DNA of 64,000 bases from Conus ventricosus (GCA_018398815.1 CM031628.1:13172349-13236348); one strand, 5' to 3'; shown: positions 1 to 12,235, numbered from the stretch's first letter. Notes: generated by a model not told the origin, from the letters alone. A program made the numbers and translations.

Positions 1-330
1 TCAGCACACAAGTCTTCAGCACACAAAGTCTTCACCACACAAGTCTTCAGCTCACAAGTCTTCAGCACACAAATCTTCAGCAGCGCACAAGTCTTCAGCA
101 CACAAGTCTTCAGCACACAAATCTTCAGCACACAAGTCTTCAGCACACAAGTCTTCAGTACACAAATCTTCAGCACACACATCTTCAGTACACAAGTCTT
201 CAGCACACAAATCTTCTGCACACAAATCTTCAGCACACAAATCCTCAGCACACAAATCTTCAGCACACAAATCCTCAGCACACAAATCTTCAGCACACAA
301 ATCTTCAGCACACAAATCTTCAGCGCACAA
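1..330. repeat. 15-bp minisatellite
   Basis: About twenty head-to-tail copies of a 15-bp unit based on CTTCAGCACACAAAT/G, with scattered substitutions. The array starts before the window. Because 15 is a multiple of three, the minus strand reads as an open AEDLC pentapeptide repeat; I regard this as a by-product of the period, not a gene. Confidence 0.95.
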
Positions 331-507
331 ACACGTACATACGCTTACGCTCCCGCGCACATACCACAAACAGGAACACGTGGAAGAACGCTCGCACGCT
401 AATCACTCACAGGTACAAATGGTAGCACACGCACTGACATACGTTATCATACAAGCACACACATACACAATCACATGCCCACAGGCACGCATGCACGCAC
501 ATACACA

Positions 508-508
<1 letters not shown>

Positions 509-571
<63 letters not shown>
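509..571. repeat. (CA)n microsatellite
   Basis: Near-perfect dinucleotide tract of about 60 bp. It produces spurious poly-TH and poly-CV reading frames. Confidence 0.97.
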
Positions 572-574
<3 letters not shown>

Positions 575-644
575 GCACACGTGCCCGCGTTACGCACGTA
601 AGTGTACATCGATGGATCCACTTACCCAAACGTGTCCCAACAAG

Positions 645-1087
645 CCCAATATTCATGTAGATGTGCTATCAATATTCATGCAGATGTGCTATCAATATTC
701 ATGTTTATGTGCTTTCAATATTCATGTAGATGTGCTATCAATATTCATGTTGATGTGCTTTCAATATTCATGTAGGTGTGCTATCAATATTCATGTAGAT
801 GTGCTATCAATATTCATGTAGGTGTGCTATCAATATTCATGTAGATGTGCTACCAATATTCATGTAGATGTGCTACCAAGATTCATGTAGATGTGCTACC
901 AAGATTCATGTGGATGTGCTATCAAGATTCATGTAGATGTGCTATCAAGATTCATGTGGATGTGCTGTCAAGATTCATGTGGATGTGCTATCAACATTCA
1001 TGTAGATGTGCTATCAAGATTCATGTAGATGTGCTATCAAGATTCATGTAGATGTGCTATCAAGATTCATGTAGATGTGCTATCAGA
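645..1087. repeat. 23-bp minisatellite
   Basis: About nineteen copies of a 23-bp AT-rich unit containing ATTCATGTAGATGTGCTA. Left copies read TCAATATTC and right copies TCAAGATTC, so the array has two sequence domains. No non-repetitive coding sequence is seen here. Confidence 0.95.
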
Positions 1088-1163
1088 TGCTCCACATTCC
1101 TGGTGCCCTACCTCATGTTTCTCAAAATATCTCTTGATGGTACCAAGATTTTCACATTATACG

Positions 1164-1270
<107 letters not shown>

Positions 1271-2431
1271 GTCACATGTCAGGTTCGACCGTGACGTATT
1301 TTTTTCTTTTTCCTCACTCCTTACCGACTACATAAGAAAAGAACACTTGTATGGCCAGACTCTTTGTTATTTTCTTCTCCTTTCCCCTCCGTAGCATATG
1401 CGGGTACGACTCGTTTGGGCGAGTACGTTTTACGTCTCACGGTAAGCACGTGTATTCGTGCCATTCGGTCTCGCCCTACACGTGGGGCCGCGTGAGCTCT
1501 CGTGGTCGGCCAATCGGGGGCCTTCCAACAAGCGAAATGGACTCGACCATCGGTTGGGCCGTGCCGATATTCGAGGGGTGGAAGGCAAGGAGGGGGCCTA
1601 AAGAAGAATCGCACTGGGTGACACAAGGAGCTGAGACGCAGAACCCAGATCAGCTGTCCGGGGAGTTCGCCGCTCCCGTGACCCGACTCCGCTCACCTTC
1701 GCTGGTCGTGGAGGGAACTTCGTTGCCCGGGCCACCAGCACACTTTTTGTTAAGTGACGGGTAGTAGGCTGTAACCCGTTTTTGGACAGCTCCCCTTCGG
1801 TGTGGTAGCGCTGCCGATCCTGCCGGTCGTCCTGACCACACGAGCTGATGAGGTAGGAACTAGTATTAAGTGCATAGTGAGCAGCCCACAAACAGCTATG
1901 TTTCATGTTAAAATGTTATGTTATTATAAATTTGTTTCGAGCCTCACATTTTGGTCGTATGGAATTTCAATTTGGAAATTAAGTTTATAACATTGATGCG
2001 GTCGGAGAATGGCTGTATGTGAATGTGGGAGTGCGCAGAGAAGAAAGAAAAGACACAGTCCTTCGAATGAGACTATAAACCGAGGTTCCGTGTGTGAACG
2101 CACGCATAGCATCTTGCACACACGTAAAATCCCATCACCAACTTTCGGAAGAGAAGGCCAGTTTGACCGTTGGTATGGATGACACGTTACACATAGCATG
2201 CACGTAATGTTAGTAATGGTCAGAGTTATGACCGCTGAACGTTAATGGAAGAAGAAGAAAGACATTCTTTTAAAGAGGAGAGGGGAGAGCAGTCAGAGAC
2301 TTTAACTGCGGCCCTTCGCCCTTCCCCCCTTGTGTTTCTCCCGGGGGCAGGGGAGGTAGTGTGTATGTGTGTAGCCATTCTATCGATGCTCTATTCTTTA
2401 CTTTCCTTCACTTTTCTGACTCTCCCTGCAG
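1271..2431. other. Unassigned region; no gene recognised
   Basis: Roughly 1390-1830 is more GC-rich than its surroundings and contains short open frames on both strands, but none shows a recognisable domain or a convincing splice pattern. The rest is AT-rich with no repeats seen by eye. Confidence 0.5.
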
Positions 2432-2770
2432 CATTGAGATTCCGATCCATTAGCGAGCTGGAGGAGAGGGACTCTCTGACTGTCGTCTCCTTGTGTGGTT
2501 CTGTGAGAGCCTGTGTGTCAGCTTCTGAGTGTGACTGGCCTCTCAGCCCCACTCTGCTCCCTCAGAGTATCAGGGGATGAGGTAGCCAGCCTCCCTGTTC
2601 AGCTCGGTTCCCCAGGTCCCAGACAGTAGCCAGGACACCAGGGCCACAGGGCTGTGACCCACCGCCAGAGATGACAGGGAACACCCTCCATGCAACGGCC
2701 GTGGCAATGGGACACGAACACCCTGAACCGTCCAAGAGACTGTGCCATGACGTTCTGTTCTGAGGGAGAG
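2432..2770 (+). CDS. Possible internal exon (first coding exon?) of an unidentified gene
   Basis: A 339-bp GC-rich block is bounded by good consensus splice sites. The 3' site is a pyrimidine tract ending CTCCCTGCAG at 2431, and the 5' site is GAG followed by GTAAGTG at 2771. An ATG at 2671 opens a 30-codon frame that stops at 2761. A second ATG at 2747 stays open for eight codons (MTFCSEGE) into the donor in phase 0. If real, this could be a mostly 5'-untranslated exon with the start codon near its end. I recognise no protein family, and no matching downstream exon was found. Chance splice sites remain possible. Confidence 0.28.
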
Positions 2771-3009
2771 GTAAGTGTTGTGTGTGCGTGGCAGAGGGGC
2801 GTGTGATTGAATCAGTGTTTTTTCGTTTCTTCTTTTGTCTTAGATTCGTCTATCCTTTTGTTTGCTCTCATCGTCATGCATGTTTTAGTTCCTCTCTTTT
2901 CAAGCCCCTCCCCCATATCTCCTTCGGCCCGGAACTAGTGGGAGTTAGGTTGGGAAAGGCGAGGGGGGTGTAGTTGGGAAATCGTTCTATTTGTTAGGGG
3001 TAGCTAGGT

Positions 3010-3372
3010 CATCCTGCCATCTATTTCATTCATCTTTTTGAAGAAAGAAGTATGAATCTGCGGGTGCGGGAGACAGCCTTTGGGGAGAAACCTTAGACCT
3101 GACGTGACACAGACGGACAGACAGACCCGTGAAAATGATCTTTGAATTCATGCAGGGCGGACGGCCATAGTTAAAGAAGGCTACACTGGCGGAGAGTGGG
3201 GCCGAACGAGAACCTGTAACCGTGCTCCGCTGAATCAGCAGGTGATGAAACGTGACAGACCATGAGGATGTCCATCTGGATCTGCTACCCCTCTCTGGGC
3301 ATCGGAACTCCAGTCCTCGGAACCGGAGCACGGCGCTCTGCCAATTGAGTTACGTTACCTACCTACCTCTGT
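3010..3372 (-). mobile_element. SINE-like element with tRNA-related head
   Basis: On the minus strand, 3297-3360 reads like the first half of a tRNA: TAACTCAATTGGCAGAGC (D-arm and A-box-like), then an anticodon-arm-like stretch and a B-box-like AGTTCCGATGCCC. About 280 bp of non-tRNA body follows. The head is imperfect, so this is a tRNA-derived SINE or tRNA pseudogene, not a functional tRNA. No A-tail or target duplication was identified. Confidence 0.45.
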
Positions 3373-3597
3373 CATCACACGGATCTACAATACCATGATA
3401 TGTGTTCTCTCGGCAAACAACTACGGTGTTAGAACCATCGTTGAAAGCTTTTATTACCACTTCATCGTCACAAACAGTTCTATGTAAATTAATTCAGTAT
3501 CTGTTCAAAAACTAAAACCAGACGGGTAGAGCGACAGAACCAGGGAAACGAAGATTACTACTCAACATTTCTGAAACGGGCAATATTTGTGAAGACA

Positions 3598-4300
3598 AGA
3601 ATTCCTGCCATCAGATTACGTACAAGATACAGTACAGTGACAAATTGTGCCATCAGATTACATACAAAACACAGTGACAAATTGTGCCGTCACATTACAT
3701 ACAAAACACAGCGACAAACTGTGCCGTCAGATTACATGCAAAACACAGCAACAGTTTATGCCGTCAGATTACATACAAAACACAGCAACAGTTTATGCCA
3801 TTAGATTACATACAAAACACAGTGACAAATTGTACTGTCAGATTACATGCAAAATACAGCGAAAAATTGTGACTACAGATTAGATAGAAGGTACAGCGAC
3901 AATTTGTGCCATCAGATTAGATACAAGATGCAGCGACAATTTGTGCCGTTAATTAGATACAAGATACAGCGACAATTTGTGCCATCAAATTAGATACAAG
4001 CTACGGCGACAATTTGTGCCATCAAATTAGATACAAGCTACGGCGACAATTTGTGCCATCAGATTAGATAGGATATGCAGCGACAATTTGTGCCATTTGA
4101 TTAGGTAAAAGATACAGCGCCAATTTGTGGTATCAGATTAGATACAAGATATAGCGACAATTTGTGCCGTCAGTTTAGATAGAACATACAGCGACAATTT
4201 GTGCCATTTGATCAGGTAAAAGATACAGCGACTGTTTGTGCTGTTTGATTACATACAAGATACAGCGACAATTTGTGCCGTTTGATTACATACAAGATAC
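3598..4300. repeat. 37-bp minisatellite
   Basis: About nineteen copies of a 37-bp unit with the cores AGATTACATACAA and GCGACAATTTGTGCC. The left half has CAAAACACAG variants and the right half CAAGATACAG variants. Confidence 0.93.
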
Positions 4301-4785
4301 TGGTAGACTAAGTACTGGTGAAACACAATTAAACAACAGCCCAGCATGTAGTCGGCTATCAATCAAGTCAAGTATAATTATATTTCAAGTTTTCATTAGC
4401 TTCTATATATTTTAGATCAAACTGAATGATGGATATGCCTGCCCACCCAAATTGCCGGCGAGTTCTACTTTACCCCAGGGACATGGATGCAGGGCATCTC
4501 TCATGTACCGAGAGTCAAAAGACAGATTTTCTTGCGATATGAATGACACATTGGTATGACTTGGGAGTCAAAAAGACAACTGAGCATTAAAAAGTTCGCT
4601 TTTGGCCTTATGGTCTTTCAGTGATAGAATCGGCGACACTGCATATGATCTTCATTTCTGGATGTTTCTTTGATATTCGGGTGATGCCGTCGACCGTGTC
4701 GGCGCTGCATTTGATGGAATCGTGTCGTTTCAAGTCGTTTATTCCACAATGCAGACCCACTGCGTCAGTCTCCTCGAGTCTTCAT

Positions 4786-5400
4786 CTAGAAGTCGCTCAA
4801 CATCACAAATAGTTGACAATTTTTTTTTTCACTTCGCTTGATATACGATCTTCCAAGTCGGCTGGCATTAACTGCTTTCAGCATGGCGTCATGGGCAATT
4901 ACAATATTTGACAAGGAGCGTGTGTCGGAAAGGGAGGAGGCTGATGCGTTACTGTTTAGTGGCGACATCTTCGACACACGAGTTTTCATGTTTTGATCAA
5001 CGTCTTGACCTTTTCGTGTAATTGACGCAAAGTCTTTTTTTCTGAGACGGGGATGAGTTGACGTCAGAGATGTGTGTGTCGGTAATTTGATCCATTTTTT
5101 GTGTGTTGATTTGTTTATTGTTTTTTTTATCTGTTGATTGTTTTCTTTAATTTGGATAGATGGTGAAGCTGTGATGAGTACTTTTGTTTCTTTTTCTTCA
5201 AAGTGTGTTGATGTGTTGTTTTTGTCTATTTGACACTTCTTGGAATTGTATTGCTGGGATACCTTCACTGCCTGTAAAATTTCTGTTGACTTGCTTTCAA
5301 CGCCTGCTTTGATCTCTTGAACCATAGCATATATAAGCTTATACTGTCTAGAGACAGATCGTGAAGGATGTTGATTCAAGAAAATAGTCATGTCTTTCAA
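4786..5400 (-). CDS. Uncharacterised 204-aa open frame
   Basis: An ATG-to-stop frame of 204 codons whose composition is not obviously repetitive. It is rich in Lys, Ser, Thr and Asn, with hydrophilic low-complexity stretches and a basic C-terminus (GRSYIKRSEKKN). I see no signal peptide, membrane segment or catalytic motif. It starts 45 bp from the beginning of a decayed Ty3/gypsy gag on the opposite strand and could be part of a transposon or a chance frame. I do not recognise a family. Confidence 0.25.
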   Translation of the reverse strand: MKDMTIFLNQHPSRSVSRQYKLIYAMVQEIKAGVESKSTEILQAVKVSQQYNSKKCQIDKNNTSTHFEEKETKVLITASPSIQIKENNQQIKKTINKSTHKKWIKLPTHTSLTSTHPRLRKKDFASITRKGQDVDQNMKTRVSKMSPLNSNASASSLSDTRSLSNIVIAHDAMLKAVNASRLGRSYIKRSEKKNCQLFVMLSDF

Positions 5401-5444
5401 ACCGCCAGATAATTCCGACTTCTGAAGACCAGAGGTCTGGCCGA

Positions 5445-7852
5445 CATGGCGTCAACGGTTTCTGCATTACAGAACTGCATCAAAACTAGCAACTGAATCT
5501 TTCGAAGTTCAAGTCAATGCATGTATCTATGCAATGGGAAGAGATGCTGATAACATTCACAGCACTTTCACTATTCACAGAAATGGAAATCCAGCAGTGG
5601 ATCCTCCTGATACGACGTTTTGATGACGTCATTGAACTGATCAACAGACACTTCATGGCAAAATTGTGATTCATGAGCGGACGTTTTATCACCAGAGAAT
5701 GCAGGGTGCTGGCGAAAACATTGACATTTTTGTTTGTGTGCTGTATGAATTAGCTGAACATGCTGATTTTCCTGACAAAGATAGCTCAATTTGTGACAGA
5801 CTTGTGGTAGGACTGCATGATAAAGAACTACCAGAAAACCTCCAACTCCAGCCAGAACTTACACTGCATCAAGTTATTACAATTGCACGCCAACATAAAC
5901 AAGTGACGTCACAGCTTCATAAGCAAAGAAGTGGACACTGAGATCCAGCAGTGGACAGTGTCCGTGGTGGTCGTCACCATAGAAGTCAAAGCAGCAGAGG
6001 TGATCGTCACCATAGAAGTCAAAGCAGCAGAGGTGGTCGTCACCATAGAAGTCAAAGCAGCAGTTGGTCGTCACAATAGAAGTCAAAGCAGCAGAGGTGG
6101 TCGTCACAATAGAAGTCAAAGCAGTAGAGGTGGTCACAACAAAGGTAGCTCCATCAGTTGGCATGGTACTGGAAGTGGCCACAACATCAATGACAAATCA
6201 GAAGTCATAACAAAGCAGCCTCATCGCAACAGACTAGAGTGCCCTGCTCCCAGCAAAGTTGCCGTACTGCGGAAAATACGGAAATTTTTCTTCTGTGTCG
6301 TCAACCTCATCCTGTTGTGAAAGCAGTCGATGAAGAAGAAACAAAAACCCAGACTTTTAAGGCGCAGTTGACATTGATGTTCGTCCTTGGTATGTAAATG
6401 TGAACATTTGCAAAAATACTGATACAGGTACAGATGTGTCAGTCTTATCACTCAAGTACAATCAACTTGTACCTCGTCCTACATTTCAAATGTGTCACTT
6501 CGTAGACCAGGAGGCTAGATAACCTGCAAAGGCCGATGACAACAACAAACTCAAAATATTTGTCATTGATTCCGAGACTGAAAATCTCTTGGGACGTGCT
6601 GCAGCACGTGTCCTCCTATTCTGCTTCTTGACAAACTGAAAGCTGAACTGAAGAGAATGAAAAAGAACATCATCGAAGAAATCAGAGACTATAAACTGGT
6701 GTGCACCACAGGTGACAATGATCAGAAACTCAGGAGCTGTTGGTACTTCGTATCTGCACTGATCTGAAAAATAAATAAATAAATAAAAAGCTCAACACAG
6801 CAGAGAAAAGAGAACGTTACATCATGCCAAACATTGAAGATCTTCTTTACAAAATGAAAGGTTCGACAGTTTTCCCCAAACCAGCGCCTTGCAGTAGTCT
6901 GGGCCTGTGAAAGATTGTTTGCAAGATACTTGGCTGGGCTCGAGTCATTCAAGCTTGAGACAGACCACAAGCCCCTCATCCCTCTCATCAACAAGGATCT
7001 CCATGACACTCCACTTTCTACCGGATTGTTGATCAGGTTGATAAGATCCAACCCGTAAGCAGAGTTTCACCAGGAAAACATCTTGTAGTAGCTGACACCC
7101 TGTGCAGGAGTGCTCAAGAAGATAGTTCTACTGGTGTATGGTGTAGACAGTTTCTCTTGCAAAGGAAGACGATGTGGACGCACACATCTACATGATCCGT
7201 GAAACATGGCCTATGTCGGAAGACAAGCTTGAAGAAGTCACAAGTGAGATGACTAAAGACAAGAGGTTGAACACTGTCATGACCTACACAGCAGCTGGAT
7301 GGCCAGAATCCATCAGTCAAAGTTGATCCTGAGGCCCGCGAATTCTTTTCCTTCAGGAACAAACTGAGCATCAATAAGGGCCTTTTAACTAAACGTCAGT
7401 GCATTGTGATTCCACAGAAACTGCAAAAGGCCATCCTGAATAGGATCCACAAAGGTCATGTCGACATGACCAGATGCCGTGAAAGTGCAGCATATTCTGT
7501 GTGGTGGCCTGGACTCTTCCGTACCATCACAAGCACTATTCAAAACTCAAAGTTTTGTGAAGAAAAACCAGCCAACAAAAAAAGAAGCCACTGCTTGCTA
7601 CATCGCTTCCTGACCGTCCATTTCAGCAGGTAGCAGCAGATTTGTTTGAGTTTCGAGGCCAACAGTACCTTGTTCTGACTGACTACTTTTCAAGGTACCT
7701 GAAAATTGGCCATCTTCCTTGAATCGCACCTGTTTTGTGATAGGAAAAATGAAAATCATGTTTGCACATCATGGTATACCTGAACTGCTAGTGACAGACA
7801 AGGGTCGCCGGTTCATCGGTGATGAATTCCAGACATTTGCTCATTAGTCAGG
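5445..7852 (+). pseudogene. Ty3/gypsy retrotransposon remnant (gag-pro-pol, deleted)
   Basis: Frames in several registers follow Ty3/gypsy order. Gag is at 5470-5940 (ACIYAMGRDADNI; VVGLHDKELPENLQL). A basic repeat follows at 5961-6131. A protease-like stretch is at about 6395-6500 (NTDTGTDVSVLSLKYN). A scrap of RT N-terminus (LRICTDLK, then [19 protein letters not shown]) leads directly into RNase H ([30 protein letters not shown]) at 6885-7010. An H2C2 integrase finger is at 7406-7540 and integrase core pieces at 7620-7850. The RT catalytic core is missing between 6870 and 6885. There are many frameshifts and stops and no LTRs were found, so it is dead. Confidence 0.85.
5961..6131 (+). repeat. 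33-bp repeat inside gag
   Basis: About five copies of a 33-bp unit encode an 11-residue basic repeat (HHRSQSSRGGR and variants) near the end of the Ty3/gypsy gag. It is a plausible nucleic-acid-binding tail replacing a zinc knuckle. One copy is shortened, breaking the frame. Confidence 0.8.
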
Positions 7853-7865
7853 ACTCGGACATATC

Positions 7866-8240
7866 ATCAGAAGAAACGCTTTAAAGACTGCCTCAAAGTG
7901 TCCCTCAAAGGCCTGAACATCAACCTCAACACCTGGGAGTCGCTTGCCCTGGACCGCCCAGCCTGGCGAAGCAGCATCACAAAGGGTGCATGTACATCGG
8001 AGAAGAGACGCACAGCAGAAGCTGAGAGAAAGCGAGCCACGCGCAAGACCAGAGCAACCTCCACCTCCACTGTAGCACCCACCCACATGTGTCCCACATG
8101 TGGCGGTTCCTCCCGGGCCCAGATCGGCCTCACCAGCCACCTGCGGACCCACACTCGGCGATCTTCCATCTGAGATTGAAGTCGGTCATCTTTGAAATCG
8201 AAGGACGAACAGCAACAATGTGTATTTCGGTAAAGAAAAA
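7866..8240 (+). pseudogene. LINE 3' end: C-terminal tail of reverse transcriptase protein
   Basis: A frame running to the stop at 8171 carries a tail typical of a non-LTR retrotransposon family: KRFKDCLKVSLKGLNIN, then W-E-x-LALDRPAWR, a basic helix (EAERKRATRK) and a C2H2 finger (CPTCGG, then GLTSHLRTH). The 3' UTR begins at about 8172. It abuts the Ty3/gypsy integrase remnant at about 7853-7866, so it is a 5'-truncated insertion or recombination junction. The clade is not certain. Confidence 0.75.
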
Positions 8241-8589
8241 AGAGGCAGGTAGAGGGATAAGGCAAACAGAAGTAGAGAAAAAGAAAGGTAGAGGAGGAGT
8301 CTCATGCTTGGAAGGACATGCTTGGGGGGTGTATGAGGGGAAAGAAAGAAACTCGCGGGAGTGAGGGGGTGTATGGGATGGGGGTAGGGTAAAGATGGAT
8401 GCATATGGATTGTCCGCATGTGCATGTATCTGAGTATGCTTGCCTGGATGGTGGATATGGTGTTTGGGGTGTATATACTACATACTATAATTATGTTATA
8501 TTATAAATATGTTATATATGTTGATAAGGTGTGAATAATATTATATAGATGGTGGGATGGGAAAGTTAAAGAAGTGGGTGTAGAGAGAC
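8241..8589. other. G- and A-rich non-coding stretch
   Basis: Low-complexity GGGTGTATGGGATGG-like sequence, then AT-rich sequence to the start of the 410-bp array. No gene seen. Confidence 0.6.
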
Positions 8590-10610
8590 TGAATCTTCTA
8601 AGCATCCTCACAGATAGTTTCCATTGTTGACACAGATCAGCAGTCAAAAATCATTTGTATTATTCTACCCCTTCGACTTTATCCTTGTTGCCCGTCGTTT
8701 TCGTTTTCTTTTCGTCTACCTACAGGGTACGCCTCTCAACACCCTTTTCCAGCTCAGCTGTATGAAAACTGAAGTCTCTACCAACAATACCTCAGTCTCG
8801 TGGCTTTGCCTATCTTAAATCTGTTTTGGCGAAAACAAGATATACAAAACACGTATTTGACCCTTTACGTATTTGTCTTTTTTTTTTTTAATGTAATCGG
8901 TCCCGAAGATGGTCTATGAAGCTTAAGTCAGTTTTGAATGAAACATGATATACAAAGCACGTGTTGGTCAGTTTACATCTATGTTTTTATGTCATTACCT
9001 ATACGTATATATTTTGTCTTTCATGTGATCAGTACCGAACGTCTGTGACCAAAACGTCGAGGGGTTTTGTTCTTTTTTAATCGTTAAATCTTTTCAGCAT
9101 ATCCAAAGATAGTTTGTATTGTTGACATAGAAGATCAGCAGTCAAAAATCATTTATATAATTTACCACCTTTGACTGTATATTTGTTACCCATCGTTTTC
9201 GTTTTGTTATTTCGCCTAGCTACAGGTCTACTACTGTGCCACCGTAAACGCCCTTTTGCAGCTCAGGACTTCAAAAACTGAGGCCTTTACCAACAATAGT
9301 TCAGACTCTTGGCGTTGCCTATCTAAAAATCTGTTTTGGAGGAAACAATGTCTACAAAACAAATATTCGTCGATTACGTCCACGTTTTGTAAGTCATTGA
9401 ATGTATACGTATCTATCTGTCTTGTCTTTCATTTGATATCATCAGTCCTGAAGACGGTCTATGACCAAAACATGGAACATCTTTGTTCAGTCTTTTTTTT
9501 TCTATTGTTAAATCTTCTAAGCATCCTTAAAGATAGTTTCTATTGTTGACACAGAAGCTCAGTAGTCAAAAATCATTTGTTTTATTCTACCGCCCTTGAC
9601 TGCATCCTTGTTGCCCATCGTTTTAGTTTTCTTTTTGTCTACCTACAGGTCCACTACGTACTATCCCTCTGTCGACGCCCCTTTTCAGCTCAGCTCTACG
9701 AAAACTGAAGTCTCTACCAACGATACCTAGTCTCTTGGGTTTGCCTGTCTTAAATCTGTTTTGGGTAAAAGAAGATACCAAGATATACAAACACGTATTC
9801 ATCGGATTACGTACATGTTGTATACGTCATTGCCTATACATATTTGTTTGTCTTTCATTCGATGTCATCAGTCCTAAAGATGGTCTATGACCCAAACATC
9901 GAAGATTTTTTTCTCCATTATTAAATCTAAGCATTCTCTAAGATAATTTGTATTGACACAGATCAGCCATCAAAAATCATTTGTATTATTCTACCACCTT
10001 CGACTGCATCTTTGTTGCCCATCGTTTTCGTTTTCTTTTCTTCTACCGACAGTCTTACTACTATGCCTCTATCAACGCCTCTTTTCAGCTCAAAACTACG
10101 AAAACTGAAAGTCTCTACCAACAATACCTCAGTGTCTTGGCGTTACCAATCTTAAATCTGTTTTCGAGAAAACAAGATATACAAAAGCCATATTGATCAG
10201 TTTACGTGTATATTATGTTATTCTCTACATGTATATATTTCTTTCATTTAATGTCATCAGTCCTGAACGTCTATGACCAAAACGTCAAGGATTTTTGTTC
10301 CTTTGTTTTATTATCATAAAAAATCTTCGATCCATACCCAAAGATAGTTTGTATTGTTGACACAGAAGATTAGCAGTCGAAAATCATTTGTATTATTTTA
10401 CTACCTTCGACTGTATCTTTGTTGCCCATCGTTTTCGTTTTCTTTTCGTCTACCTACAGGTCTACTACTATACCTCTGCCAACGCCCCTTTTTCAGCTCG
10501 GTTCTACGAAAACTAAAGTCTCTACCAACGATGGCTCCGTTTCTTGGCTTTGCCTATCCTAAATCTGTTTTTGCAGAAAACAAAATATGCGAAACACGTG
10601 TTCCTCCGTT

Positions 10611-11273
10611 CGTTCGTTCGTGGGTGAGTTTGCCGTTAAGGACACGGTGCACATGCAGACATAGGTCTGCATCTTCTGTGGCAACTGTTGTCGCAGGCGA
10701 GTTGCGTGTGTGTTGTGTGTGGGGGGGGGGGGGGGGGGGGGGGGGGGCATCATATTTCTCTCTCTGAGCTCTGGTTCCTCTTGAACATTCAGTTCAACTT
10801 CACCTGTTGGTCGGGCGATGGTGGGCGCCAGTGTATTTCGGCTCTTTTTACCCAAACTAAAGGCTGTCTTCAGGACCACCAGGCGGCCTTTTTTGTGCTT
10901 GGATGGCGATGGTCATGTGCTGCGTGAGGACGCCTCAAGGAGGGGGCAGGACGAAAGTCGCTGGAGCACTGCACAAGACCCTAATATTCGGCGGGTACAT
11001 GCAGACTGTGGCCGAGAGGGCAATTTTTCAGCCCAACCCAAGGAGAGGCCCCATGTCTGCAAGGCTCAGAACATGGTACCCCAAGCCATGGTGATCGCAG
11101 TCAGGCAGCGCTCCATCGCCGATCGCCCCACATCTCCAGGAGCCATCCCCTGGCAACACACCGTCATCCATATGGCTCATCACCTGACACTGACCTCTCA
11201 TATCAGTGTCCCTCAATGGAGATCTGCCAGCTCTCCCTCGGCGTCCACTGCTATGCCACACTCGCAGCAAACT
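10611..11273. mobile_element. ~663-bp insertion in the 410-bp array
   Basis: The unit that begins near 10341 is interrupted. Both edges carry GTGTT(C/G)CTCCGTT (10598-10610 and 11274-11286; 12 of 13 identical), a good target-site duplication, and the array sequence continues correctly outside. The insert holds a G-run (10722-10747) and short frames with no firm match. A stretch at 10903-11040 (GHVLREDASRR, then HADCGREGNFSAQ) faintly recalls a LINE C-terminal region. The length of the duplication suggests retroposition. Confidence 0.7.
10722..10747. repeat. Poly-G tract
   Basis: About 26 consecutive G within the insertion in the array. Confidence 0.95.
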
Positions 11274-12235
11274 GTGTTGCTCCGTTTGCGTACATGTTTT
11301 CTTTATAAGTCGTTGCCTATACGTATTCATTTGTCTTTCATTTTATGTCACCAGTCCTGAAGACGTTCTGTGATCGAAACGTCGCAGATATTTGTTCTGG
11401 TTTTGCTTTGTTTGTTTTATGTTTGTTTACCTACGTTTAAATCTAAGCATCCTCAAAGGTAGTTTTGTTGTTGACACAGAAGACGAGCAGTCATAAATTA
11501 TTTGTATTATTCTACCATCTTCGACTGCATCTTTGTTCCCCATCGGTTTCATTTTCTTTTCATCTACGTACAGGACTAGTACTATACCACTGTCAACGGC
11601 CCTTATTCAGCTCAGGTCTTTGAAAACTGAAGTCTATCAATGATACCTCGGCCTCTTGGTGTTGCCTATCTCAAATCTGTTTTTGGATAAAATGGGATAT
11701 ACAAAACACGTATTCGTCCGTTTACGTCTATGTTTTCAAACGTCATTGCCTATAGGCCTATGTATGCTTATTTTCTGTCGTTTGATGTCATCAGTCCCGA
11801 AGACAGTCTACGACTGAAACGTCAAAGATTTTGTTTTGTTTTCTATTGGTGATTCTTCAAAGCAACCTCAAAAATAGTTTGTATAGTTGACACAGAAACC
11901 AGCAGTCAAAAATCATCTGTATTATTCTACCACCTTCGACTGCATCCTTGTTGCCCATCGTTTTCGTTTTCTTTTTATCTACCTACAGGTCTACTACTAT
12001 CCCTCTGTCAAGGCCCTTTTTCAGCTCAGCTCTACAAAAACTGAAGTCTCACTAACGATACCCCAGTCTCATGGAGTTGCCTGTCTTAAATCTGTTTTGG
12101 ATAAAACATAATATACAAAACACGTATTGGTCCCTTCACGTCTATGTTTTATACGCCATTGCCCATACGTATTTCTTTCTTTCATTTGATGTCGTCAATC
12201 CTGAAGACGTTCGGACACCAAAACACCCATGTCTT

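Larger units (their letters stand above)
8590..12232. repeat. Tandem array of ~410-bp units
   Basis: Landmarks recur in the same order at roughly 390-500-bp spacing. AGATAGTTTGTATTGTTGAC or a variant occurs near 8609, 9105, 9528, 9940, 10341, 11455 and 11871. A CATCGTTTTCGTTTTCTTTT tract ends in a splice-acceptor-like CTACCTACAG. A hairpin motif of the form CTGAAGA...(C/T)GAAAACGTC-like occurs near 8902, 9043, 9447, 9870, 10258, 11353, 11790 and 12198. Units differ by many substitutions. One unit is interrupted at 10611-11273. A Penelope-like element end adjoins the right edge. Confidence 0.88.

Noticed and set aside
52..369. Minus-strand open frame made of AEDLC pentapeptides
   Set aside because: Produced by a 15-bp tandem repeat whose period is divisible by three; no flanking coding signal.
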